Position numbers and translations under genes: made by a program
In this document: piece after piece, positions 26,891-35,643 of the stretch
How the letters are laid out: the number at the start of each line of letters is the position of its first letter
Position numbering within the stretch: position 1 is the first letter of the stretch
DNA from: Novosphingobium aerophilum
GTDB lineage: Bacteria; Pseudomonadota; Alphaproteobacteria; Sphingomonadales; Sphingomonadaceae
Direction: 5' to 3'
Length of the DNA: 64,000 nucleotides
Assembly: GCF_014230305.1 (NCBI RefSeq)
Contig: NZ_JACLAU010000009.1
Coordinates: 1-64,000, forward strand
The notes under the pieces: generated by a model
Seen by the model: only the letters and a program-made list of their open reading frames with translations
Databases searched by the model: none
What the model was told of the DNA's origin: nothing

Positions 26891-27367
26891 TCAGCGCGAC
26901 AGGGCCAGAACCGGCCGCGCCGGAGCCGCCAGCAGCTCGTCCGCCGCACTCAGCAGGGCCTCGCGGCCCTTCAGTTCGGCCAGCAGCCGCGTCGCCTGCT
27001 TGAGCTCGGCGCAATCCAGGCGGGGATGGCCCTGGCCGTACTGGTTGGCCATGCCGGTGCTGATCCGGTCGAGCTCGCGGCTCGCCCCGACCACCCCGTT
27101 CGCCGCGACCAGGCTCTTGCGGAGCTGCAGCGCGGCGTCGTTCAGCTCGGCCAGGTGCGAGGCCTCGAACGCGGCAAAATCCGCCTGGAAATTGTCTTCG
27201 GTGGTGCGGCAGCGCAGCGCGGTGACCATCAGCATGATGTCCAGCCGCCGCAGCTTTTCCGCCTCCTGCGCATCCCCGGCCCGTGCCGGCGTGGCCAGCA
27301 GCGTGCCGATCGCGGCGAGTGCCGCCATTCCGGCCCTGATCCTGTGTCCGGTCCTGATCCTGTCCAT
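26891..27367 (-). CDS. Exported protein of unknown function
   Basis: 158 residues. The N terminus has a basic start and hydrophobic core (GMAALAAIGTLLATPARA) with likely cleavage before GDAQEAEKL. The mature part is helical with two Cys (RCRTTED and LDCAELK) that could form a disulfide. No domain is recognised. ATG 27367 has GGGAG at a good distance; the in-frame extension to 27508 would bury the signal peptide. Confidence 0.65.
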   Translation of the reverse strand: MDRIRTGHRIRAGMAALAAIGTLLATPARAGDAQEAEKLRRLDIMLMVTALRCRTTEDNFQADFAAFEASHLAELNDAALQLRKSLVAANGVVGASRELDRISTGMANQYGQGHPRLDCAELKQATRLLAELKGREALLSAADELLAAPARPVLALSR

Positions 27368-27602
27368 CGTGCGCTCCCTCGCGTGGTCCCATCCACGTCC
27401 GAGGTGTGACGCAGCCAGGCTTACCCAGCGTTCAAGACACGCGCTTAAGCCGATGTTCACCCTGTTCGGTTCGTCGCAACCACCCTTCGCTCCGCCGTCA
27501 TGGCGCAAGCCGTCCCGATGCCCTGTTGCGATTCATCGGGGCGTCCCTATGTCTGGCCACACAGTCACCCGGCACCTGCCGGACAGCCAGAAGGACCAGA
27601 CG

Positions 27603-28082
27603 ATGACCATTGCCCAGGGCGATACCCTTCCCGACGTCAAGCTGATCAAGGCCACTCAGGAGGGCAACGAGCCGGTGCAGACCGGTGAGTACTTCAAGGG
27701 CAAGAAGGTCGCCCTGTTCTCGGTTCCGGGGGCCTTCACCCCGACCTGCTCGGCCAAGCACCTGCCCGGCTTCGTGGAGAAGGCGGCCGAACTCAAGGCC
27801 AAGGGGATCGACGAGATCGTCTGCACCGCCGTCAACGATCCCTTCGTGATGAAGGCCTGGGGCGCGGCGAGCGGATCGGCCGATGTCACCATGCTGGCCG
27901 ACGGCAACGGCGATTTCGTCAAGGCCCTGGGCCTGACCATGGACGGCAGCGGCTTCGGCCTGGGCCAGCGCGGCCAGCGCTTCTCGCTGATCATCAACGA
28001 CGGCGTGGTCGAGACGGTCAACGTCGAGGCGCCGGGCGAGTTCAAGGTGAGCGCCGCCGACTACATGCTCGAGCAGTTGTAA
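27603..28082 (+). CDS. Peroxiredoxin, Prx5 type
   Basis: 159-residue thiol peroxidase that reduces hydrogen peroxide and organic hydroperoxides. The active site is SVPGAFTPTCSAKHLPGF with the peroxidatic Cys in PTCS at about residue 49. RQGQRFSLII-like C-terminal elements and length fit the Prx5 group. ATG 27603 has AAGGA upstream. A strong terminator follows, so it is probably monocistronic. Electron donor (glutaredoxin or thioredoxin) is not evident. Confidence 0.92.
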   Translation: MTIAQGDTLPDVKLIKATQEGNEPVQTGEYFKGKKVALFSVPGAFTPTCSAKHLPGFVEKAAELKAKGIDEIVCTAVNDPFVMKAWGAASGSADVTMLADGNGDFVKALGLTMDGSGFGLGQRGQRFSLIINDGVVETVNVEAPGEFKVSAADYMLEQL

Positions 28083-28147
28083 GGACCGGCCGGGCCGAAC
28101 GGCTCCGGTTCCAGGCATGACCTGCCCGCTTGCGGGGAGGAAACAGG

Positions 28148-28177
28148 AGAGGGCCCGTTACGGGCCCTCTTTTGTTT
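28148..28177 (+). terminator. Rho-independent terminator after the peroxiredoxin gene
   Basis: Perfect 10-bp stem AGAGGGCCCG / CGGGCCCTCT with loop TTA, followed by TTTGTTT. It lies 65 bp beyond the stop codon. Confidence 0.9.
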
Positions 28178-28258
28178 GGCGAGGATAAGGGGAGAGCCAG
28201 CCTTCCCCCGTGCCCTCCCGTTTGGATCAGGGTGCCTGGGCCCGCGGCCCGGCTGACC

Positions 28259-28882
28259 TCAGTAGCCCATCAGGCTCAGCACTTCCTTGCGCGAGCGCTC
28301 ATCGTCGAGGAAGGTGCCCATCAGCCGGCTGGTCACCATGTTGACCCCCGGCGTGCGCACGCCGCGCGCGGTCATGCAGGCGTGGCTGGCCTCGATCACG
28401 ACGGCGACGCCGATGGGCTTCAGGTTGTCCCAGATGCACTGCGCGACCTCGGCGGTCAGTCGCTCCTGGATCTGCAGGCGGCGGGCGAAGCCGTGCAGCA
28501 CCCGGGCCAGCTTGGAGATGCCCACCACGTGGTTGCGCGGCAGATAGGCGATGGCCGCCTTGCCGATGATCGGCGCCATGTGGTGTTCGCAATGGGACTG
28601 GAACGGGATGTCCTTGAGCAGGACCACCTCGTTGTAGCCGCCCACTTCCTCGAAGATCCGCGACAGGTGGACCGCCGGGTCCTCGCCATAGCCCTGGCAA
28701 TACTCGCGCCAGGCCCGCGCGACGCGGCGCGGGGTGTCGATCAGGCCTTCGCGCTGGGGATCGTCACCCGACCAGCGGATCAGCGTGCGGATCGCCTCCT
28801 GCACCTCGTCGGGCACGATGATCTTGCCGTCGGGGGCCAGCCCGGCAGGCATGCCCGCGGCGGCGTCATTGGTCTTGCTCAT
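28259..28882 (-). CDS. folE: GTP cyclohydrolase I
   Basis: 207-residue first enzyme of tetrahydrofolate synthesis, converting GTP to 7,8-dihydroneopterin triphosphate. Zinc and active-site motifs are IPFQSHCEHHMAPIIG (Cys and His ligands), VVGISKLARVLHGFARRLQIQERLT, and ASHACMTARGVRTPG. The length is standard. It sits 15 bp downstream of the phospholipase D gene on the same strand, so they may be cotranscribed, and converges with the peroxiredoxin gene. Confidence 0.96.
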   Translation of the reverse strand: MSKTNDAAAGMPAGLAPDGKIIVPDEVQEAIRTLIRWSGDDPQREGLIDTPRRVARAWREYCQGYGEDPAVHLSRIFEEVGGYNEVVLLKDIPFQSHCEHHMAPIIGKAAIAYLPRNHVVGISKLARVLHGFARRLQIQERLTAEVAQCIWDNLKPIGVAVVIEASHACMTARGVRTPGVNMVTSRLMGTFLDDERSRKEVLSLMGY

Positions 28883-28897
28883 GGAATTCGCCTCTTG

Positions 28898-30424
28898 CTA
28901 GCGCGGCCGATGCAACAGCCCGCCCCTCCGGAATAGTCCCCTTACCCGCCCGCGGCTGATCGGCTCGAAGAGTTCCTCGGGCCGTTCCGGATCCAGCAGC
29001 GCGCTGTCGGCTATCGCTTTTTCAGCATCGGTCAGCGGGCGCAAGTCAAAAGCCTGCAGCCGCTTGGCCGACCGCGGCCGGGCATCGATCATCGCCGCCA
29101 TCGATCCCGCCTCCGCCAACAGCGCGGGAAGCGCCGCCGGATCGAGACCGCAGTGTTCCGCCAGCAGGCGATGGCGCAAGCGGGTGATGGCCGATCGCAC
29201 CTCGGCGCGATCATTGGCGGGACGCGTGGCGTCAATGAACATGTCTGCCTCGCTGTCCAGACCCATCGACCGGTTGTTCAGGTTGGCCGACCCGACCCGC
29301 AGGATCTCGTCGTCCACGATCATGAGCTTGGCGTGTACGTAGATCGGCTTGCGGCCGGAATACGGCACAAAGACCCTCAGCCGCCGCAGCGGATCGTGCT
29401 CGGCGATGGCGTGGAGCAGTCGCACCCTGGCGCCATCCATCGCGGCCTGCTCCAGCCAGCCGTGTGCGCTTTCGGGATTGATCAGCACCACTTCGGGCGG
29501 ATCGGAGGCCGACAGCCGGGCGGCCAGCGCCTCCGCGACCCGGCGTGAGGCGAAGTACTGGCTTTCGGCATAGATGAAGTGCTGCGCGCGGGCGATATGT
29601 TCGACGAACAGGGCCTCGATCTCGCGCACTTCCGGGTAAGGTCCCCAGCGCGCCGAGGTGCGGGCAATGCCGATTTCGACGTCGGTGAACTCGGCGATCA
29701 GCCCGGGCGGCCAGGCGCTCTCGACCTGGCCCGGGCAGGGCCGCAGGTCTCCGCCCCCGGCCCGCCGCCAGCGCGCCCGGCCCAGGTCCCCCAGCGCCGC
29801 CGCCGCTTCGCCCTCGATCATCATCGTGACATCGTGCCACGGACCATAGATGTGGCGACCGGGGCCCTGCCGCCGCGGATCATGCTCGCGGTGTTCGGGC
29901 GTGTCCCAGCGATCACCGGTCATGTCGATGCCGCCGCAGACCGCGAACCGGTCATCGATCACCACGATCTTCTGATGGTGGCTGCACCCCAGCGGATGGG
30001 CGGAATCGAACTTGAAGTCGATCGCGGGGTGCCAGAACCAGCGCAGCAGATCCAGGATCATGCTGCCGCGGAACAGGAACTTCAGTGCCCCGAAGTTCCA
30101 TTTGAGCACCCGCACCTCAAGCCCGGGCGTGCGGTTCGCCAGCCAGATCACGAAGGCGCCCAGCCGGGCCGGATAGCGCCGCCGGTTGGGCCGGTTCCAC
30201 CAGCGCCGGCCGGGCCCCAGCCGCACCCGCGTATCGAAATCCCAGCCGATCAGCATGATCCGCCGGCGCGCCCGCAGCATGGCCTGCTGCATCAGCAGGA
30301 AGAAGTCGGCCGCGTCGACCACCACATGGGCCCGGCTGGCCCGGGCAAAGCGCCAATAGGCCGGGCCTTCGCCGGTTTCGGGCGGCAGGGCGGATTCGGT
30401 CAGGGCGTCGTTGGCACTGGACAC
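28898..30424 (-). CDS. Phospholipase D family protein with two HKD motifs
   Basis: About 508 residues. Two phosphodiesterase motifs, HHQKIVVIDDRFAVCGG (about residue 150) and VHAKLMIVDDEILRVGSANLNNRSMG (about 365), form the shared active site of the PLD superfamily (phosphatidyltransferase, phospholipase or nuclease). The GTG at 30424 is taken as start because there is no ATG until inside the fold and upstream sequence is low-complexity Arg-rich shadow; the ribosome site is weak. No clear signal peptide. Substrate is unknown; bacterial members of this size are often annotated as phospholipase D. Confidence 0.85.
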   Translation of the reverse strand: MSSANDALTESALPPETGEGPAYWRFARASRAHVVVDAADFFLLMQQAMLRARRRIMLIGWDFDTRVRLGPGRRWWNRPNRRRYPARLGAFVIWLANRTPGLEVRVLKWNFGALKFLFRGSMILDLLRWFWHPAIDFKFDSAHPLGCSHHQKIVVIDDRFAVCGGIDMTGDRWDTPEHREHDPRRQGPGRHIYGPWHDVTMMIEGEAAAALGDLGRARWRRAGGGDLRPCPGQVESAWPPGLIAEFTDVEIGIARTSARWGPYPEVREIEALFVEHIARAQHFIYAESQYFASRRVAEALAARLSASDPPEVVLINPESAHGWLEQAAMDGARVRLLHAIAEHDPLRRLRVFVPYSGRKPIYVHAKLMIVDDEILRVGSANLNNRSMGLDSEADMFIDATRPANDRAEVRSAITRLRHRLLAEHCGLDPAALPALLAEAGSMAAMIDARPRSAKRLQAFDLRPLTDAEKAIADSALLDPERPEELFEPISRGRVRGLFRRGGLLHRPR

Positions 30425-30536
30425 AAGACGGCCTGTACCCCGACTGCGAGCCTGATGGCAAAACGCCCGCCACGGTCCCCCGTTCCAGGGCTTGACCGGG
30501 GGTGTCGTCCCGGCCGGGGGCCGGGCCGGGAGACCG

Positions 30537-32414
30537 TCAGAACTCGGACCAGTCGGCCGGCTCGGCCATGGCCAGCGCGGTCGCGCCGATCGTGGCCGGC
30601 ACCGGCATGGCGCCAGCCGGAGCCCGCACGATCGGGATCGCCGCGACCGGCTGCGCCGCCGTCCGCACTTCGGCCCGGCTTGCCCCGGTCGCGCCGGCGT
30701 TGCCGCCCGCATCGAATTGCGAGACAAGCAGCGCCAGCCGTTTGGCCTCCTCGGCCAGCGAGCGTGCCGCGGCCGTGGTCTGCTCGACCATGGCGGCGTT
30801 CTGCTGGGTGACGCGGTCCATGTCGGACACGGCGCTGCTGACCTGCTCCAGATTGCGCGCCTGCGCCTCGGCCGATTCCGAGATATGGGCGGCGTTGTCG
30901 TTGATGCTGCCGATCCGCCGGGCGACGACCCCCAGCATGTCGCCCGTGGCGTTCACCAGGCTGACCCCCTCGCCGACCCGGATCGACGAGGTCTTGATCA
31001 ACTGGTTGATCTCGCGCGCCGCATCGCTCGACCGCTGGGCCAGGGCGCGGACCTCGTTGGCGACCACGGCAAAGCCCTTGCCCGCCTCGCCGGCGCGCGC
31101 CGCCTCGACCCCGGCGTTCAGAGCCAGCAGGTTGGTCTGGAAGGCGATGCCTTCGATCACCGAGATGATCTCGTTGATCTCGCGCGAGGAGGCCTCGATC
31201 TCGGTCATGGCCGCCACCATTCGCGAGACCCCGCCGTTCCCGGCCTCGATCTCAGTGTTGGCCTCGGCGATGGTGTCGCGCATCTGCACCGTGTTCTGGG
31301 CCGACGCCGATACGCTGGTCGCGACTTGGCGCATGGCCGCAGCGGTCTCTTCGACGCTGCCCGCCTGACGCTCGTTGCGGTTGGCCAGATCGTCGGAGGC
31401 GCTGAGGATCTCCGATGCGCCCAGACTGACGTTGTGGGCGGATTCGGCCACATCGCGAATCAGGGTGCCCAGGGTCGCGACAGTCTCGTTGAAGCTGACG
31501 CGCAGCGCTTCGTACTCGCTGGCAAAGCGCGTCTCGATGCGGAAGTTGACCTTTCCGGCAGCCAGCTTGTCGAGCCCTTCGGTCAGGGCCGAAACCACCA
31601 GCCGCTGGGCCTCGGCGCTATCGACCTGCTGGCGCGACACCTGACGGAACACCTCGATCGCACGGGTCATCTCGCCGATCTCGTCGGGACGGTGATCGGT
31701 GGTCCGGCCGGCCTCGAGATCGCCCGCGGCCATGCGGCTCATCGTGCTGGCGGTTTCGGCCAGCGGGACCAGTGCCCGCCGGTTCAGGGTGCGCATGGTC
31801 CACAGCAACAGCGCCACCAACACCGCGCAGAGACCGCCAAGCGCCACCAGCGCCAAGTTGCTCACCGTCAGGCTGTTGTCATGCAGTTCCGCGTTGCGGG
31901 CCTGGGACACGCTGACCAGGTGATCGATCTGGGCCTTGTAGTCGGCATAGAAGCCTTCCAATCCGTCATGGGCCACATTGATACGCTCGGCATCACGGCT
32001 CCGCGCGGCCGGGATCAGTTCGGCGTGGACATGCTGCCAGAACTTGTCGCCCAGCGGCTGCAGCTTTTCCACCACCTCACGGCGAAACTCCGGATCGAGC
32101 TCGGTGCCCTGCCAGTACTTCAGGCGTTCGCGATAGGTCTTCTCCAGCCGGTCCAGCTCGGCCGCATGCTGCTCGGTCTGCTCGGGATCGGCGACCATCC
32201 AGGTCGCATGGAGCATCGGTTCCACCAGGAACAACGCCGGAGGCATGATGTCCGCAACGAAATCGGCGTTGAGCTGGTTCTCGCGATCCATCTGGCCGCC
32301 GACCCGAACGGTCTGCAGGGCCAGGGTCACCAGCCCCACAGCCACCACAAAGCTCACGATCACGACCCCGCCCAGTCTGCGCGCCGTTTCGCGGATGGTC
32401 TTGCCAGCACGCAT
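30537..32414 (-). CDS. Methyl-accepting chemotaxis protein with C-terminal CheR-tether-like pentapeptide
   Basis: 625 residues: TM1 about 16-35, a periplasmic helical sensor domain (about 40-185), TM2 about 188-208, a HAMP domain, a second HAMP-like stretch, then the signalling coiled coil with hairpin [19 protein letters not shown] near residue 430. The protein ends in DWSEF, matching the xWxxF type of pentapeptide that docks CheR or CheB. A ligand cannot be assigned. No che or flagellar genes are in the window. ATG 32414 starts with a basic segment right before TM1. Confidence 0.92.
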   Translation of the reverse strand: MRAGKTIRETARRLGGVVIVSFVVAVGLVTLALQTVRVGGQMDRENQLNADFVADIMPPALFLVEPMLHATWMVADPEQTEQHAAELDRLEKTYRERLKYWQGTELDPEFRREVVEKLQPLGDKFWQHVHAELIPAARSRDAERINVAHDGLEGFYADYKAQIDHLVSVSQARNAELHDNSLTVSNLALVALGGLCAVLVALLLWTMRTLNRRALVPLAETASTMSRMAAGDLEAGRTTDHRPDEIGEMTRAIEVFRQVSRQQVDSAEAQRLVVSALTEGLDKLAAGKVNFRIETRFASEYEALRVSFNETVATLGTLIRDVAESAHNVSLGASEILSASDDLANRNERQAGSVEETAAAMRQVATSVSASAQNTVQMRDTIAEANTEIEAGNGGVSRMVAAMTEIEASSREINEIISVIEGIAFQTNLLALNAGVEAARAGEAGKGFAVVANEVRALAQRSSDAAREINQLIKTSSIRVGEGVSLVNATGDMLGVVARRIGSINDNAAHISESAEAQARNLEQVSSAVSDMDRVTQQNAAMVEQTTAAARSLAEEAKRLALLVSQFDAGGNAGATGASRAEVRTAAQPVAAIPIVRAPAGAMPVPATIGATALAMAEPADWSEF

Positions 32415-32802
32415 GCTCTTGTCCTCTTGCTCCTGTCGCGTCGGCTGGCGCTCTGCCCGTATCCGCGCAAATCTGGCGTTGTCCCCGAGCCCTGGGGTAT
32501 TACGTACAATCGATTTCGTAAGCGGTATCCGGTCGCCATGATCTCCGGACCCATGCGGATGCGACTGTAGTTTGTAGTTTTTACAACGACATATAGCTCA
32601 ACCGGTGCACCCGGATGCCGCCATCATCGCCTGCGGCATCGCCTTTTTGGGATGGACTGGTGGCCGCGTTGCTTCCGTTACCGAATGCAACTGATTGCGG
32701 TTGTGCAGTGTCAGGCCGCCTGGACGGGCCAAGGCTTACAATTCTTTACATGGGTGCTGCTTCACCCAAAGGGCCCTGCCTTCGCCCGGAACGGGCATTG
32801 CC
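32415..32802. other. Intergenic region, mostly without recognised signal
   Basis: 388 bases between the divergent chemoreceptor and small SOS-box gene. It is AT-richer near 32565-32600. I find no flagellar-type promoter for the chemoreceptor, no RNA gene and no convincing small frame. Confidence 0.4.
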
Positions 32803-32830
32803 TTTACATGTTCCGCTTATGTTCTAAACT
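32803..32830 (+). promoter_or_regulatory. Promoter with LexA (SOS) box between -35 and -10
   Basis: TTTACA (32803-32808, 5/6 to consensus) and TAAACT (32825-32830, 4/6) are spaced by 16 bp. The spacer contains GTTC-N7-GTTC at 32810-32824, the direct-repeat LexA box used by alphaproteobacteria. The ATG of the next gene is 8 bp after the -10, so the transcript would be leaderless or nearly so. Confidence 0.65.
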
Positions 32831-32837
32831 GTCCGGC

Positions 32838-33020
32838 ATGCGAATCGATGCCGATCAGCTGACTCACGCCATCCTCGCGGCGCCGGACTGGGCCCATGCC
32901 GCGCTCGGCTCGCCCGATCCCCGGCAGCGCGCCGCCGCGGCGCGGGAATTGGCCCTGGCCGTCCTGGCCGATGTTCCGCCCTTCCCGCCCGAGGACCGAC
33001 AACTGCCGCTGGCGCTCTAA
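32838..33020 (+). CDS. Small protein behind an SOS-type promoter
   Basis: 60 residues starting MRIDADQLTHAILAAPDW and continuing with an Ala/Arg-rich amphipathic helix (RQRAAAARELALAVLA). It resembles, from memory, short sphingomonad proteins annotated DUF6771; unverified. There is no Shine-Dalgarno; a LexA-type box lies 13 bp before the ATG. It converges with the SRAP-like frame, stops 3 bp apart. A role in the DNA damage response is inferred only from the operator. Confidence 0.65.
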   Translation: MRIDADQLTHAILAAPDWAHAALGSPDPRQRAAAARELALAVLADVPPFPPEDRQLPLAL

Positions 33021-33023
33021 GTT

Positions 33024-33500
33024 CTAGGGGGCAAGAAACCCGGCCGATGCCTCTTCGACCAGGACCCGGGCCTCGCGGATATCGGCGCGCAGCCACAGGT
33101 CGCAGGCGCGAGGGCCCAGCGCCACCGGCAGTCCGCCGGGCTGACCGTCGGCACCGCCGCTCGTCAGGATGGCGAAGCTGGGAATTTCGGTATCACGCCA
33201 AATCCCGGCGCAGGCGCTGATCGCATTGCCCGGCGGCACCCACCAGTCTCTCCCCCGGCGGATCCCGGTCATCGGCACGATGCAGCGAAAGCCCGTGTGG
33301 CGCAGCACCCCGACCCAGAACGGGCTGTCGAGATTGCGGGCAAAGGGCACCAGATAGTCGCCGCGCGGTGGCGGCACGCCCCACATCCGGGGAACCAGAT
33401 GCCGGCCCTTTTCGCGGTCGGCGATCATCACCGGGGCATAGCCGCCCGGCACCACCTCGCCGCCCGGCCAGGGATCACCCGCCGCGGCGCAGCCCAGCAC
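33024..33500 (-). pseudogene. Degenerate SRAP (YedK/HMCES-like) protein lacking catalytic residues
   Basis: The frame reads as a SOS-response-associated peptidase fold: LVPRMWGVPPP, ARNLDSPFW, RHTGFRCIVPMTG, ISACAGIWRDTEIPSFAILT. Expected catalytic features are missing: no Met-Cys start (Cys2 nucleophile), no Glu after the IVP strand (GIRRG instead of a FYEW-like motif), and no His before the LPVAL strand. Homology begins directly after the TGA of the pentapeptide gene in the same frame (AYRLDAPATEVAQV), with only GTG at 33500 as a usable start. Either a decayed gene or a repurposed inactive domain of about 158 residues. Confidence 0.6.
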
Positions 33501-33554
33501 CTGCGCAACCTCGGTCGCCGGTGCATCAAGGCGGTAAGCGACGGCCAGCGGGGT

Positions 33555-34256
33555 TCAGCCCAGCCGCAGGCCCAGTTCGGCCATCAGCAGGGCCGCCTGG
33601 TCGCGAGAAATGGTCGCTCCGCGGAACAGGGCCGCATCGGACAGCCTGAGCCCGCCCAGATCGGCGCCACGCAGGTCCGCCTTGTCGAACCGCGCACCGG
33701 CGAGCAGCGCGTCGCGCAGGCTGCAGTCCTCGAACACGGCCTCCCGGAAATCGGCCTTGCGCAGATCGGCCTGGCCCCAGTCGATCCGCCGCAGCCGCTG
33801 CCGCCGCCAGACACTGCCGGCCAGACGCGCCCCCGCGAACAGGACCTCCTCGCAAGCCAGATCGAACAGACGCGCTTCGGTCAGGTCGGCGCCGGTCAGC
33901 TTGCACCCGGTCAGGCGCACCGACGTCATCCGGGCTCCGCGCAGGTCGGCATTGTTGAAGTCACAGGCGCGAAACTCCGCCTCGGTCAGGTCCGCCGCCC
34001 GGAATGAGGCCAGCGCCCCGCGGCATGAATGCCAGCGACTGTGATCCAGCCGCGCACCGGCCAGGTCCGCCTCGCGCAGGCTGCACCGCTCGAAGCGCCA
34101 GCCGGTGAGATCGAGGCCCGACAGATCGGCGCCGTCGAGCGTGCACCCCACCAGCTGCGCCGATGCGCTGCCCGCCGTCGCAGCCAGACGCACGACATCC
34201 ACGCGCGTGAGAACCGCGTCCTCGGCCGTTGCGGAAGCAGGGTTTTCGCTGGTCAT
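33555..34256 (-). CDS. Pentapeptide-repeat protein
   Basis: 233 residues made largely of A(D/N)LXX-type five-residue repeats (GADLSGLDLTG, EADLAGARLD, NADLRGARMT, GADLTEARLF, KADLRGADLGG) that would form a right-handed quadrilateral beta helix. Some family members, such as Qnr and MfpA, mimic DNA and bind gyrase, but most have unknown roles and nothing here shows gyrase binding. A weaker stretch about residues 140-160 interrupts the repeat. The TGA at 33555-33557 is followed in frame by SRAP-like sequence. Confidence 0.88.
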   Translation of the reverse strand: MTSENPASATAEDAVLTRVDVVRLAATAGSASAQLVGCTLDGADLSGLDLTGWRFERCSLREADLAGARLDHSRWHSCRGALASFRAADLTEAEFRACDFNNADLRGARMTSVRLTGCKLTGADLTEARLFDLACEEVLFAGARLAGSVWRRQRLRRIDWGQADLRKADFREAVFEDCSLRDALLAGARFDKADLRGADLGGLRLSDAALFRGATISRDQAALLMAELGLRLG

Positions 34257-34383
34257 GCCCCGGGCCTACACGCTCGCCCGCCGGGCGGCCATGGCGGTTT
34301 GGCACCAGCCTATGGACAATTCTTGTTGCCGCCCCCCGGGCAGCAGAATGGCGGCAGCCGCGTTTGCTGATGGCTCTATCACC

Positions 34384-34418
34384 ATAAGAAAACCCCGGAA
34401 ACCAGTGGTTTCCGGGGT
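34384..34418 (-). terminator. Rho-independent terminator after tRNA-Arg
   Basis: Near-perfect stem with arms 34406-34418 and 34392-34404 (contains GGTTTCCGGGG) followed on the minus strand by TTTTCTTAT. It begins 9 bp beyond the tRNA 3' end. Confidence 0.9.
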
Positions 34419-34426
34419 CTTGTCCC

Positions 34427-34503
34427 TGGCGCGCCCGGAACGATTCGAACGTCCGACCCTCAGATTCGTAGTCTGATGCTCTATCCAGCTGAGCTACGGG
34501 CGC
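34427..34503 (-). tRNA. tRNA-Arg (anticodon ACG), CCA encoded
   Basis: Acceptor GCGCCCG pairs with CGGGCGC, D arm AGCTCAGCTGGATAGAGC, anticodon stem TCAGA/TCTGA with loop CTACGAA (anticodon ACG), T arm with GTTCGAATC, and CCA at 34427-34429. Confidence 0.97.
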
Positions 34504-34549
34504 CCTCGGGAGCGGCGCCATTAGGACAGAGTGCGGGGCTTGGCAATGG

Positions 34550-35023
34550 CTAAATCGCGCCGGTCGCCAGAAGATTCTGCAACTGGGCGGCCAGCGGGTA
34601 ATCCAGCGGCGGCATGGCCAGTTGCGGCACCGCTGCAGGATCGAACCAGCCGAGCGATTCGCCCTCGAGGCAGGCCACTTCGCCGCGCCACCGGCGGCAG
34701 GCATAGAGCAGGATGACCAGTCCCGGGGAGGCGGCAAAGCCGCAGGGGCTGAGATCGTCCTGCGCCACCACGACGCCAAGCTCCTCGTCGATCTCGCGGC
34801 GCAGCGCGGCCTCGGGATGCTCGCCGGGCTCGACCTTGCCACCGGGAAACTCCCAGAGCCCGCCGTGTTGCTTGTCGTAAGGGCGCTGCTGCAGACAGAC
34901 CCGGCCCCGATCATCCAGCAATGCCAACGCCACCACCAGGATCGCCGCGGGCGGCACCACGGGCGCCGCGGGATCGGCTGAGTCGGCGGACACGCCGGGC
35001 ATGCGGCTGACGGGGGACGGCAT
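34550..35023 (-). CDS. mutT: NUDIX hydrolase, MutT-type 8-oxo-dGTP diphosphatase
   Basis: 157 residues with the NUDIX box GGKVEPGEHPEAALRREIDE continuing EELGV, preceded by LQQRPYDKQHGGLWEFPGG, typical of MutT, which removes 8-oxo-dGTP from the nucleotide pool. A Cys/Arg segment and ESLGWFDPAAVPQLAMPP at the C terminus also match. ATG 35023 or 35002 are both possible. It is divergent from the pilin genes. Confidence 0.9.
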   Translation of the reverse strand: MPSPVSRMPGVSADSADPAAPVVPPAAILVVALALLDDRGRVCLQQRPYDKQHGGLWEFPGGKVEPGEHPEAALRREIDEELGVVVAQDDLSPCGFAASPGLVILLYACRRWRGEVACLEGESLGWFDPAAVPQLAMPPLDYPLAAQLQNLLATGAI

Positions 35024-35103
35024 TCTACCGAGCGACCTCAATAACCCGATGGTAACGAGAAGCGTGGCAGCCTTGGGCGGAGATTGCTTTCGGCGGGGGC
35101 TGA

Positions 35104-35289
35104 ATGAACATGCTGCGTATCATGAAGCAACTGCTGCGTGACCGAAAGGGCGCGACGGTGGTCGAGTATGCGATGCTGTGCGCCTTGCTCAGCTTTGCCA
35201 TCATGGCGGCGATCAGCGGCCTTGCCAGCGAGACCAACTCGATGTGGTCGCGCGTCACCACCACCATGCGCAATGCGACCAACGCCTGA
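35104..35289 (+). CDS. Flp/Fap type IVb pilin, copy 1
   Basis: 61 residues: short basic leader ending RDRKG, then ATVVEYAMLCALLSFAIMAA, the Flp motif with Glu5 and a single transmembrane helix. The prepilin peptidase would cut after the Gly. A Cys in the helix and the motif EYAML instead of EYGLI make it more divergent than copy 2. No tad/cpa assembly genes are in the window. Confidence 0.85.
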   Translation: MNMLRIMKQLLRDRKGATVVEYAMLCALLSFAIMAAISGLASETNSMWSRVTTTMRNATNA

Positions 35290-35406
35290 ACAAAACCGCC
35301 ATTCCGCTTAACGTTTTGGCAAGACCTGCCTGATAGTTCGAAGACCGCTCGGCCCGGTGGGACGGGAAGAGACGGGTAACAAGACTGCTCAACCAGGAGA
35401 CTAGAC

Positions 35407-35580
35407 ATGACCTTCTTCAGCAAGCTGATCCGCGACGAAGCTGGCGCCACCGCGATCGAGTATGGCCTGATCGCCGCCCTCATCGCCGTCGCCGTGATGA
35501 CCACCGTTTCGGGTCTGGGCTCGCAGCTCAACACCACCTTCTCGCGCACCTCGTCGCAGCTGAACGCTGCCAACGCCTAA
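35407..35580 (+). CDS. Flp/Fap type IVb pilin, copy 2
   Basis: 57 residues: leader MTFFSKLIRDEAG, cleavage after Gly, then ATAIEYGLIAALIAVAVMTT and a short Ser/Thr/Asn tail. This is the canonical Flp sequence, so it is probably the major pilin subunit. AGGAG lies 9 bp upstream of the ATG. It is followed by a strong terminator. The 117-bp gap from copy 1 may carry its own promoter, but I cannot define one. Confidence 0.92.
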   Translation: MTFFSKLIRDEAGATAIEYGLIAALIAVAVMTTVSGLGSQLNTTFSRTSSQLNAANA

Positions 35581-35606
35581 TCGGCGGACGAAGGTCCAGA
35601 AACAGA

Positions 35607-35643
35607 GCGGGCGGCAGGGCAACCTGCCGCCCGCTTTCGTTTG
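35607..35643 (+). terminator. Rho-independent terminator after the Flp pilins
   Basis: Perfect 12-bp stem GCGGGCGGCAGG / CCTGCCGCCCGC with loop GCAA, followed by TTTCGTTT. Confidence 0.92.

Noticed and set aside
33555..34256. Qnr-type quinolone resistance determinant
   Set aside because: Pentapeptide repeats alone do not show gyrase interaction; no Qnr-specific loops recognised.
35290..35406. Sigma-54 promoter between the two pilin genes
   Set aside because: A TGGCA-like and TGCC-like pair is present but GG-to-GC spacing is 8 instead of 10 bases.
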